From: Thinopyrum elongatum
Taxonomy: Eukaryota; Streptophyta; Magnoliopsida; Poales; Poaceae
DNA: 64,000 nt
Assembly (NCBI GenBank): GCA_011799875.1
Contig: CM022300.1
Coordinates: forward strand, 107,769,201 to 107,833,200
Direction: 5' to 3'
A program made the position numbers and the translations under genes. The notes beneath the pieces were generated by a model that did not search any database, was not told the origin of the DNA, and saw only the letters and a program-made list of their open reading frames with translations. Below, piece after piece: positions 55,631 to 64,000 of the stretch; position 1 is the first letter of the stretch, and each line of letters starts with the position of its first letter.

Positions 55631-55633
55631 CTA
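55631..55633 (-). other. UAG between protease and RT in C2
   Basis: On the minus strand GACGACAAATAGGAAAGC, nearly identical to the context in B. Confidence 0.82.
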
Positions 55634-58370
55634 TTTGTCGTCAAGGGTAGCACTAATGGTGAAGGTACCATCAGTACCATCCTGCCGCGCCAGAACTTTC
55701 TTGGTTGTCGGGGGAACAGCCTTGGACCTCTTGCTTGTTGAACTTTCCGGCAAGTCACTGTTGGGTGCCGCATACTCTGAAGAGATGCGCTTCTCGGAGT
55801 CCTTGACAGGATTCTTGTCGGTTTCCTTGACTTTCTTCTCCTTCTTAGCAGGAGCCAGGGCCTCAATGGCCTCTGCTACCACTACATCTCTATACATCTG
55901 ATCCACACAGATAACTGCGTCTCTCTTGTCCGACGGGATGGTGATGACTCCCATAGGACCAGGCATCTTCAATGTGTTGTAGGCGTAGTGGGATGCCACC
56001 ATAAACTTGGCCAGAGCGGGCCGGCCAAGAATCCCGTTGAATGGCAGGGGAAGTTCAACAACATCGAACACAATCTTTTCTGTCCTGAAGTTTATTTCCC
56101 CGCCAAATGTTACCGGCAAGTTAATTTTCCCTTTTGGCTGGCTCCTTCCTTGGTTGATCCCTTGAAAAGTGCCAGTCTTCTTCAAATTCTCAATTGGAAT
56201 CTGGAGTTTCTTCAGCACACTTAGAGAAATCAGATTCAAGCCTACCCCATTGTCAACCAACATTTTAGTGACCTTGAGGTTGCGGATTGTTGGTGAGACC
56301 AACAATGGCAAACATCCTACCTCAGTGGTGCGGTCTGGATGATCCTCTATGTCAAAAATGATGGGCGTGCGGGACCACTTGAGTGGTTCTCGAACGCTTG
56401 CTACTGGTTCTGCCGCATTAACCTCAAGTGCCCACTTCTTGAGCTGGCGGTGACAGGAGTGCAAAGACGCACCCTCGTCAATGCACGTCGCTTTAGTAGC
56501 CTTCTGGAACTCCTGTTCGCTGGTTTCATCATCTTCGTCTTCACTGTCATCTTCATTTTCTTTCCTTTCACAGCCTCTGGCGGGTTTTTCTTTCTACTGA
56601 TCAGACTTGTCGCGGTATCCGTTACGACCGCCACGGCCCTTCCCGCCAGTGCCATTCTGGTTTTTCTCCTTGTCACGCCTTTCATACTCGTCCTTCTGTT
56701 TCTCTACCAACTGCTCGACTTGCTTGCAGTCTTGCAAATCATGACCCTTGGTCCTATGGATCTTGCAGTATGGCCCGTCAGACTTGCCGGTCTTCTTAGC
56801 GGCCGTTGCCGCCCGGCAATCATCGCAAGCGGTGTCTTCCTTGCCGGGCGTCTCATCTTTCACCTTCTTGCCGGTGCTAAGATCTCCAGTACTCTCGACG
56901 GCCATCACTGCCTTCTCCTTCCGCTTCTTGTTGCGTTTCTTGTTCTTCTTCCTGGGAGCAGCAGCGTCGTCATCGTCCTCTGACTCAACTTCGACGCCAA
57001 CCTCTTCCCCGGGAAGCCTTCTCCCTTCTTCAGCACGAGCACATTTGTCCGCTAGTGTGTAGAGTTCACTGACGGTCTTGGGCAACCAAACATTCATCTT
57101 TTCCCGCATTCTGAGGTTGCGCACATTCATATGGAATGCGGCGATCACAGCTGCCGGGTGTATCTTTGGAATGTTGCGGTCGACTTGACTGAACCTCTGC
57201 AAGTACTTGCATAGACCTCTCCCTCCTTCTGCAAAAGGGTTTGCAGGTCACTAGGCCGTCCTGGTTCTTGATGGCCGCCAGTGAAGGCGCCCACAAACTT
57301 GTTACACAGGTCGGCCTAAGAGGAAATGGAATCCTCTGGCAGGTGCATTAGCCAGGAGCTCACGTTTGGCTTGAGGGCCAGTGGAAAGTAGTTGGCGAGC
57401 ACCTTTTCATCCCTTCCCCGGGCAGCTTGAACGGAGATCGTATAGATTCCCAAGAACTCTGTCGGGTTCAGTTTTTCGTCGTATTTCTCCGGTAGGTCAG
57501 ACTTGAAGGTGTGAGACGATGGCCACTGAACTTGCCACAACTCACGCGTGTAGGCAGGGCACCCTACCTCGTAAGGTAGGTAACCGCCAGCATCAGTTGT
57601 GGGCTCGGCAACGTCAGCCCCGTTGTGCCTGTCGGACTGACGGCGTGTCTCATGACGCCGCTCAATGGTGACGCAAGCATCTTCCTTCTTCCTTTCCCTC
57701 AACACTTGACGTTGATTGCGCCAGAGTTGCGGATCAGACGAGGCCATTGATGCCTCATCGTGCTCATCATCGTCAGGTGGTCGCTGAGTTCACCGTGGCT
57801 GCCCTTGGGAGGGTTTCCGCGGCGGGGACTGCACGGTATGAGCGGTCCTTCCGTCTTGGCCACCAGTGGGAGTCGCCGGCGTCGCCTGCGGGCGTCGCGA
57901 TGGTTCCACGCAGGGTAGCTTGTTACCCTTAGCGAACCCGAGGAGACTTTGAATGGTAGCTCTCCATCCATCCATCATGTCTGCTGCTGGAGGGAAGTCC
58001 AACAGCAGTTGAGCTCTCGCTACTGCTTCAGCCGCCGTTTCTGGCATGGCGTGGGAGGCAGAGCGCGACACCGCTCGACTTCTGGATGAACCAGAAGGTG
58101 CGCCATCGGGCTCTCACCGCCTTGGACCGGTCGCCATAGGAACTTGCCACGGCCGAAGCTGCTCTTGTTGACCAGGCTCTTGCTTAGCCGAGCCCTTCCC
58201 GTGTGGGCGCAGTCGCTGGGGGTCGACGGCACCGCTCGGGGTGTTGTTGCGCTCGCCCGACATGGGACGGAGCGCATGTCCTACCTCCGCCCCTCCGGGC
58301 GGTGCTGCCAATGGATCTCGGCCCGCACCGGAGCGGGCGTCGACATCGCTTGGTTGAGCATGCCGATGGG
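55634..58370 (-). pseudogene. gag: Broken gag-protease of C2
   Basis: From the E2 insertion site leftward. The part 57700-58370 matches C1 gag, in three frames. The gag core is at 57316-57747 (YFPLALKPNVSSWLMH) and, after a stop and frame change near 57200-57310, at 56594-57202 (LADKCARAEEGRRLP and the CHHC knuckle CKIHRTKGHDLQDC). The protease frame at 55631-56464 has LVDNGVGLNLIS, where D-G-G became D-N-G, which would probably inactivate it, and ILGRPALAKF. Confidence 0.85.
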
Positions 58371-58375
58371 GTGAG
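58371..58375 (+). repeat. Target site of E2 (GTGAG)
   Basis: GTGAG is the reverse complement of CTCAC, the duplication of the solo LTR in C1, at the same codon of gag. The other copy would be outside the window or lost. Confidence 0.75.
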
Positions 58376-59794
58376 TGATACGTCCATTTTGGATCATGCT
58401 TTTATGTTGATATTTATTGCATTATGGGCTGTTATTACACATTATGGTACAATACTTATGCCTTTCTCTCTTATTTTACAAGGTCTACACAAAGAGGGAG
58501 AATGCCGACAGTTGGAATTCTGGACCGAAAAGGAGCAAATCTGAGAGACCTATTCTGCACAACTCCAAAAGTCCTGAAAATTTACGGAGAATTATTTTGG
58601 AATATATAAAAAATATTGGGCAAAGAAAATACCAGAGGGGACCCACCAGGAGGCCACAAGCCTGGGGGGCGCGCCCTACCCCCTGGGTGCGCCCCTAGGG
58701 CTTGTGGGCCCCCTGTCAGGTCTCCGGTGCCCATCTTCTGCTATATGGAGGGTTTTGACCTGGAAAAAAATCAAAAGGAAGCTTTCGGGACGAAGCGCCA
58801 CCGTCTCGAGGCGGAACCTGGGCAGAAGCAATCTAGGGCTCCGGCGGAGCTGTTCTGTCGGGGAAAACTTCCCTCCCGGAGGGGAAATCAAAGCCATCGT
58901 CATCACCAATGATCCTCTCATCGAGAGGGGGTCAATCTCCATCAACATCTTCACCAGCACCATCTCCTCTCAAACCCTAGTTCATCTCTTGTATCCGATC
59001 TTTGTCTCAAAACCTCAGATTGGTACCTGTGGGTTGCTAGTAGTGTTGATTACTCCTTGTAGTTGATGCTAGTTGGTTTATTCGGTGAAGATCATATGTT
59101 CAGATCCTTAATGATATTCAATACCCCTCTGATCTTGAACATGAACATGCTTTGTGAGTAGTTACGTTTGTTCCTGAGGACATGGGAGAAGTCTTGTTAT
59201 AAGTAATCATGTGAATTTGGTATTCGTTCGATATTTTGATGAGATGTATGTTGTCTTTCCTCTAGTGGTGTTATGTGAACGTCGACTACATGACACTTCA
59301 CCATGATTTGGGCCTATGGGAAGGCATTGGGAAGTAATAAGTAGATGATGGGTTGCTAGAGTGACAGAAGCTTAAACCCTAGTTTATGCGTATCTTCGTA
59401 AGGGGCTGATTTGGATCCACATGTTTCATGCTATGGTTAGATTTATCTTAATTCTTCTTTCGTACTTCCGGATGCTTGCGAGAGTGGTTAATCATAAGTG
59501 GGAGGCTTGTCCAAGTAAGGACAGCACCCAAGCACCGGTCCACCCACATATCAAATTATCAAAGTAACGAACGCGAATCATATGAGCATGATGAAAACTA
59601 ACTTGACAACAATTCCCATGTGTCCTCGGGAGCGCTTTACTTTATATAAGAGTTTGTCCAGTCTTGTCCTTTGCTACAAAAAGGATTGGACCTTGCTGCA
59701 CCTTTGTTACACTTGTTACTTGTCACCCATTATGAATTATCTTATCACAAAACTATCTGTTGCTGATAATTTCAGTGCTTGCAGAAAATACCTT
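58376..59794 (+). mobile_element. Truncated LTR of E2
   Basis: Starts TGATACGTCCATTTTGGATC. About 130 bases of its 3' end are missing. GC-rich hairpin at 58666-58695, with one mismatch in the arms. Confidence 0.88.
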
Positions 59795-61103
59795 TGAGGG
59801 GTTTGTTTGGGGTATCTTCACCCCGACCAAAAGAGCAAAGAGTTGCCCTCAACCTACTGCACCTACTGAAAATATTTATTATGAAATTCCTTCGGGTATG
59901 ATAGAGAAACTGCTAGCTAGTCCTTATGCAGGAGATGGAACACTACATCCTGATTTGTATCTAATCTATGTGGATGAAGTTTGTGGATTATTAAACTTGC
60001 AGGTTTGCCTGAGGATGATGTCAAGAAGAAGGTCTTCCCTTTATCTTTGAAGGGAAAGGCATTGGCATGGTATAGGCTATGTGATGATATTGGAGCTTGA
60101 ACTACAACCGATTGAAATTGGAATTTCATCGGAAGATTTATCCTATGCATCTGGTTCATCGTGATTGGAATTCTATTTATAATTTTTGGCCTCATGAAGG
60201 AGAAAGTATCGCTCAAGCTTGGGGGAGGCTTAAGTCAATGTTATATTCATGCCCCAATCATGAGCTCTCAAGAGAAATTATTATTCAGAATTTTTATGCT
60301 CGGCTTTCTCGTAATGATCAATCCATGCTCGATACTTCTTGTACTGGTTCTTTTATGACGAAGACTATTGAATTCAAATGGGATTTATTGGAAAGAGTTA
60401 AACGCAACTCTGAAGATTGGGAACTCGATGAAGGTAAGGAGTCAGGTATAAACCTCAAGTTTGAATGTGTTAAATCTTTTATGGATACCGATGCTTTTCA
60501 TGAATTTAGCACTAAATATGGACTTGACTTTGAGATAGTAGCTTCTTTCTGTGAATCATTTGCTACTCATGTCGATCTCCCTAAGGAGAAGTGGTTTAAA
60601 TATCATCCTCCCATTGAAGTGAAAATAGTAGAACCTATTAAAGTTGATGAAGAAACTATTACTTATAATGTTGATCCTATTGTTCCTACTGCTTATATTG
60701 AGAAACCACCTTTCCCTGTTAGAATATAGGAACATGCTAAAGCTTCAGTTGTGGTTCGTAAGGGTTATACTAGAACACCTACACCCCTGAACAAATTAAA
60801 GTTGAATCTAGTATTGCTATGGTTAAAGATCTCTTGGTCGATAATATTGATGGGCATGTTATTTATTTCTGTGATGAAGCTGCTAGAATTGCCAAACCCG
60901 ATGATAAAGATAAACATAGACCTGTTGTTGGCATGCCTGTTGTTTTTGTTAAAATAGGAGATCATTGTTATCATGGCTTATGTGATTTGGGTGCTAGTGT
61001 GAGTGCTATCCCCTTTACTTTATATCAATAAATTATGAATGATATTGCACCTGCTGAAATAGAAGATATTGATGTTACTATTAAGCTTGCCAATAGAGAT
61101 ACT
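59791..61103 (+). pseudogene. gag: Broken gag-protease of E2
   Basis: Same gag as E1: IYYEIPSGMIEKLLASPYAG near 59876-59935, then a frame change near 60000-60100, an open frame to TAG at 60727-60729, a frame change near 60785 and the protease box DLGASVSAIP near 60987. A TAA at 61029-61031 follows. Cut after LANRDT by the inserted LTR. Confidence 0.85.
61099..61103 (+). repeat. Target site of the Copia-like LTR (ATACT)
   Basis: Presumed five-base target duplication; the partner copy is not in the window. Confidence 0.4.
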
Positions 61104-62718
61104 TGAAAGTGCAACTAATCCCTGGGTGGTTTTGGTAATTCATAACAACATATAGCTCATTGAACTAATATCCATTCAAGTTAAATATTTCAGGTAGTTC
61201 AATGATTGTCATGGCACATGGACTAGAGATGTGGACCCCTCAAAATGCTAAGGACAAATATTGGCAAAGGCTCAAGACTCTTCATTTCTATTTCAGTGAT
61301 CCAAGATCGCATTGAGTCCATAGGAAAAGCCAATACTATTAAAAGGGGATGAGGTGTTGCTTAATGGTCTACTTGCTCAAAATGCTTAGTGATATGCTCC
61401 AAAGCCCTCAACCACTTTCTCAATTCCATATATGCCCTAAACCTAAAGTCAAACTCGGCCCCTCCAATTTGACCTATCCGGCGCCACCGAGTTCTTTTGA
61501 CATAGCCATAGCCAGAAACCCTAATTAGTTCGGTCTCACCGATAGGGATTTCGGTCTCACTGAGATGGGATTGCAAACTCTTTGTTTCCCTTCGTAACAT
61601 TTTGGTCTCACCGAAATGAGCGATCGTTCCCACCGAGTTAGCAATGCAAACTCTTTGTTTCCCTTTCGTAACATTTCGGTATCATCGAAAGGAGCGATCG
61701 GTCCCACCGAGTTTGCCTGACCAACTCTCTGTTTGCTCATTGCTGCAATCGGTCTCACCGAGTAAATGCAATCGGTCACACCGAGATGAGGTTTTGCCCT
61801 AACCCTAGCGCATCGGTCCCACCGAGTTGATCATGTCGGTCCCACCAAAAATCCTAACGTTCACATTTTGAACTGAATCGGTCTCACCGAGTTCTTCTAT
61901 TCGGTCTGACCGAGTTGGGTCAAATGTGTGTAACGGTTAGATTTTGTGTGGAGGCTATATATGCCCCTCCACCCCCTTCTCTATTCAAGAGAGAGCCATC
62001 AGAACGTGCCTACACTTCCACTACTCATTTTCTGAGAGAGAACCACCTACTCATGTGTTGAGACCAAGACATTCCAATCCAACAACAAGAATCTTGATCT
62101 CTAGCTTTCCCCAAGTTGCTTTCCACTCAAATCATCTTTCCACCATAGCCAAATCTGTGAGAGAGAGTTGAGTGTTAGGGAGACTATCATTTGAAGCACA
62201 AGAGCAAGGAGTTCATCATCAACACACCATTTATTACCTTTTGGAGAGTGGTGTCTCCTAGATTGGTTAGGTGTCACTTGGGAGCCTTCGACAAGATTGT
62301 GGAGTTGAACCAAGGAGTTTGTAAGGGCAAGGAGATCGCCTACTTCGTGAAGATCTACCCGAGTGAGGCAAGTCCTTCGTGGGCGATGGCCATGGTGGGA
62401 TAGACAAGGTTGCTTCTTCGTGGACCCTTCGTGGGTGGAGCCCTTCGTGGACTCGCGCAACCATTACCCTTCGTGGGTTGAAGTCTCCATCAATGTGGAC
62501 GTACGATAGCACCACCTATCAGAACCACGCCAAAAATCTTTGTGTCTACATTGCGTTTGCCTTCTCCAAACCCTTCCCTTTACCTTCATATGCAATGTTT
62601 TACTTTTCGCTACTACACTCTTAGAATTGCATGTGTAGGTTGATTGCTTGACTTGTGCTAAGTTGCTAAAATCTGCCAAGACATAAAATTGGGAAAAGGC
62701 TAGATTTTTATTTGGTCA
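61104..62718 (+). mobile_element. Copia-like LTR, 3' end cut
   Basis: It starts TGAAAGTGCAACTAATCC, a start I associate with Triticeae Copia LTRs. A TATA box (GCTATATATGCC) lies at 61954-61965. An array of CGGTCTCACCGAG-like boxes spans 61485-61915, and repeated CCTTCGTGG words lie at 62370-62480. The B-family LTR at 62719 cuts it before the usual end. Frames inside (for example 62101-62460) are not credible genes. Confidence 0.6.
61485..61915 (+). repeat. Array of CGGTCTCACCGAG boxes
   Basis: About a dozen irregularly spaced copies of CGGTCTCACCGAG and variants (CGGTCCCACCGAG and others), each with the short inverted pair CGGT...ACCG. A longer tandem duplication with CAAACTCTTTGTTTCCC lies at about 61573-61725. 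Confidence 0.85.
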
Positions 62719-63589
62719 TGTCGGGGAAACGACACCTATGGGATCGAGTGGATCCCTTCTATGGTTTGGCAGGGAAGAGGGGTGCGCAAAGAGCAGATCT
62801 AGAGATCAACTCGAGGGATTTTTACCCAGGTTCGGGCCGCTGAGAAGCGTAAAACCCTAGTCCTGCTTTGTGTGTATATTATGTGTTCTTGAGCTTCGGC
62901 TAGCTGCTATGCATGCAAACTGGGCTGGAGAGTTCAAAAAGTCCGAATACTTCTACAGTATGCCTTGGGCCTCCTTTTATACGTCCAAGGGGCTGCCACA
63001 GTGGCACACAGGAGGTGTAAAGTGCTACAGTGAATGTGTTTATCTCTGGCGTCTTAGGACAAACGCCTTAAATGCGCTGCTTACGTGCCCCCCTAACTTT
63101 ATCGGGGACGGAAAAGAGCCCGTCCCATCCATCGCCGCCTCGCCTCATCTTGACACGCACCCAGGGTGACGAGGCATGCAAGGCCAGGCAGGCATGCTGG
63201 TCGCCGCACTGGAGCGGTGGGAAGGTGGTAGAACCTCCGCCTGGTGCGAGCCATCGCAGGCATCCCCGGCAAGGGTCTTGCCGGGGCCTCGCAAGTGTCT
63301 CCGGCAAGAATCTTGCCGGGGCTTTGCAAGCGTCTCCGGCAAGGATCTTGCCGGGGCTTCGCAAGCGTCTCCGGCAAGGATCTTGCTGGGGCTTCACAAG
63401 CGTCCCCGGCAAGGGTCTTGACGGGGCCTTGCCTTTAGTCCGTCGTCTTCTGATCGTAGGCTTGAAGGCCTCCTTGGTGGCCTTGTCTCTGCTGCCAGCT
63501 GTCCTCGTCAGGCCGTGCCGCTGGTATGGCTGCAACCATCCGTGCATAAGTATGGGGTACTAAAGGAGCCAAACTTTAGTACACCGACA
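62719..63589 (-). mobile_element. LTR of a second B-family element
   Basis: 871 bases, the same length as both B LTRs. It starts TGTCGGTGTACTAAAG at 63589 on the minus strand and ends CCCCGACA at 62719. The middle differs strongly because of the 35-base repeat array. The flanks GGTCA and GGAGC differ, and GGGGGCTCC on the minus strand right of it looks like a polypurine tract, so it is the 3' LTR of an element extending right rather than a solo LTR. Confidence 0.8.
63266..63435 (-). repeat. 35-base minisatellite with hairpins in the LTR
   Basis: Five copies start at 63266, 63301, 63336, 63371 and 63406, exactly 35 apart. Each contains CCGGCAAG-NNT-CTTGCCGG or a near variant, then GGGGCTTCGCAAGCGTC. 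Confidence 0.92.
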
Positions 63590-64000
63590 GGAGCCCCCGT
63601 CGGGACGAAACTTGCCGGGGTCTGGCTTGGCGGCCCCGGAGACCCTCCTGAAGTAGCTTGGACTTGGTCCCAGGCGTGGTCTTGACCCCGCCAGGCTCGC
63701 CTGCCCGGCAAGGGAGACCTTTCTGGGGAATCTTCTACTTGGTGGCTTGAGCCTTGATCCTTGCGCGGGAGAGACTTCCCCCGCGCGGTAGTAGTGCTTG
63801 CCGGCGAAATGATTGCCGGGCATTGTTGAGCACTGTCATGGCCCATCTTCGGAGGTTAGTGGGACCCTGGTTCTCACTACACCGACAGTAGCCCCCGGGC
63901 CTAGCTTCAGCGGAGATTTCTAAGAACTCGATGCTAGAGCTGGGGCCAAGTTTTGCATGAGTCATGATAGTGATAACCATGGTTCCCAAAAAAGCTGCTT
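63590..64000 (-). mobile_element. LTR-like fragment at the right edge
   Basis: On the minus strand a related LTR start TGTCGGTGTAGTGAG lies at 63887, preceded by a polypurine tract (CCCGGGGGCTAC at 63888-63899). The part to 63600 resembles the front of C-family LTRs (CCTGCCCGGCAAGGGAG). How it joins the B-like LTR at 63589 is not clear. No gene is visible to the edge. Confidence 0.45.

Larger units (their letters stand above)
21212..58375 (-). mobile_element. Tat-type Gypsy element C2, split by element A
   Basis: On the minus strand the order is gag (58375 down), protease, UAG, RT, RNase H, second RNase H, integrase (to 52317), then after the inserted element A the last codons of pol (24217-24143), an antisense gene with a B3 domain, polypurine tract and part of the 3' LTR. 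E2 sits in its gag at the same site (GTGAG) where C1 carries a solo LTR. The 3' LTR is cut by E1. The 5' LTR would lie right of the window. The join across A restores the pol frame at the residues VTRPDAV / LETKDG. Confidence 0.8.
58376..61103 (+). mobile_element. Athila-type element E2, 5' part with internal deletion
   Basis: LTR and gag on the plus strand. A deletion at 59791-59794 joined the LTR to the leader and removed the LTR end and primer site. The element stops at 61103 where a Copia-like LTR was inserted. Confidence 0.88.

Noticed and set aside
8685..58375. C1 and C2 as two halves of one inverted element
   Set aside because: Their gag parts overlap by about 770 bases with several percent differences, so they are two separate copies.
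62101..62460. 119-codon minus-strand frame in the Copia-like LTR
   Set aside because: It lies within LTR sequence with repeated CCTTCGTGG words and shows no domain.
63266..63435. Regular 35-base repeats resembling a CRISPR array
   Set aside because: Units are adjacent with no unique spacers and lie in a plant LTR; it is a minisatellite.

Overview
The window looks like intergenic DNA from a large grass genome, most likely a Triticeae species (wheat, barley, Aegilops). I see no convincing single-copy host gene, tRNA, rRNA or CRISPR. Almost every base belongs to LTR retrotransposons nested in one another: Athila-type and Tat-type Gypsy elements, one Sirevirus-type Copia element, and LTR fragments. 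Supporting signs are perfect or near-perfect target-site duplications, tRNA-like primer binding sites, polypurine tracts before LTRs, and decayed gag-pol frames in which several stops look like C-to-T changes.

Left to right: an Athila-like LTR with its primer site (1-1760, minus strand, element S1); a fragment of another Gypsy LTR (1761-2712); a Sirevirus-like Copia element with 5' LTR, broken gag, no pol and a second gene-like module (2713-8684, element M); the 5' end of a Tat-type element C1 (8685-12213) split by a solo Athila LTR (9960-11437); a nearly complete Athila element E1 on the minus strand (12214-21211); then a second copy of the C family, C2, on the minus strand, in two blocks (21212-24217 and 52317-58375). 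Element A (Tat-type, plus strand, 24218-52316) sits in the 3' end of C2 pol. Element A itself holds a solo S LTR (31407-33006) and the young element B (37333-50311). At the right, E2, a second truncated Athila copy (58376-61103), lies in C2 gag, followed by a Copia-like LTR (61104-62718), a B-family LTR (62719-63589) and an LTR fragment.

The nesting gives a relative time order: C2, then A inside C2, then the S solo LTR and B inside A; separately E2 in C2, the Copia LTR in E2, and the B-like LTR in that. B has LTRs of equal length with about 14 differences in 871 bases by hand count. The LTRs of A differ much more, which fits.

The three Tat-type elements A, B and C2 share a layout: gag-protease, a UAG stop in the same place between protease and reverse transcriptase, then RT, RNase H, a second archaeal-type RNase H and integrase. 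Between pol and the 3' LTR each carries an antisense gene with its own TATA box. The cargo differs: a 'putative gypsy type transposon' (PF04195-like) protein with coiled coils in A and B, and a B3-type DNA-binding protein in C2. The antisense frames of B are open over 1.6 kb and 1.7 kb while its pol is broken. These antisense genes, the shared UAG, a GC-rich hairpin shared by LTR families, and a C element that seems to have been copied together with a nested Athila LTR are the points most worth a second look.
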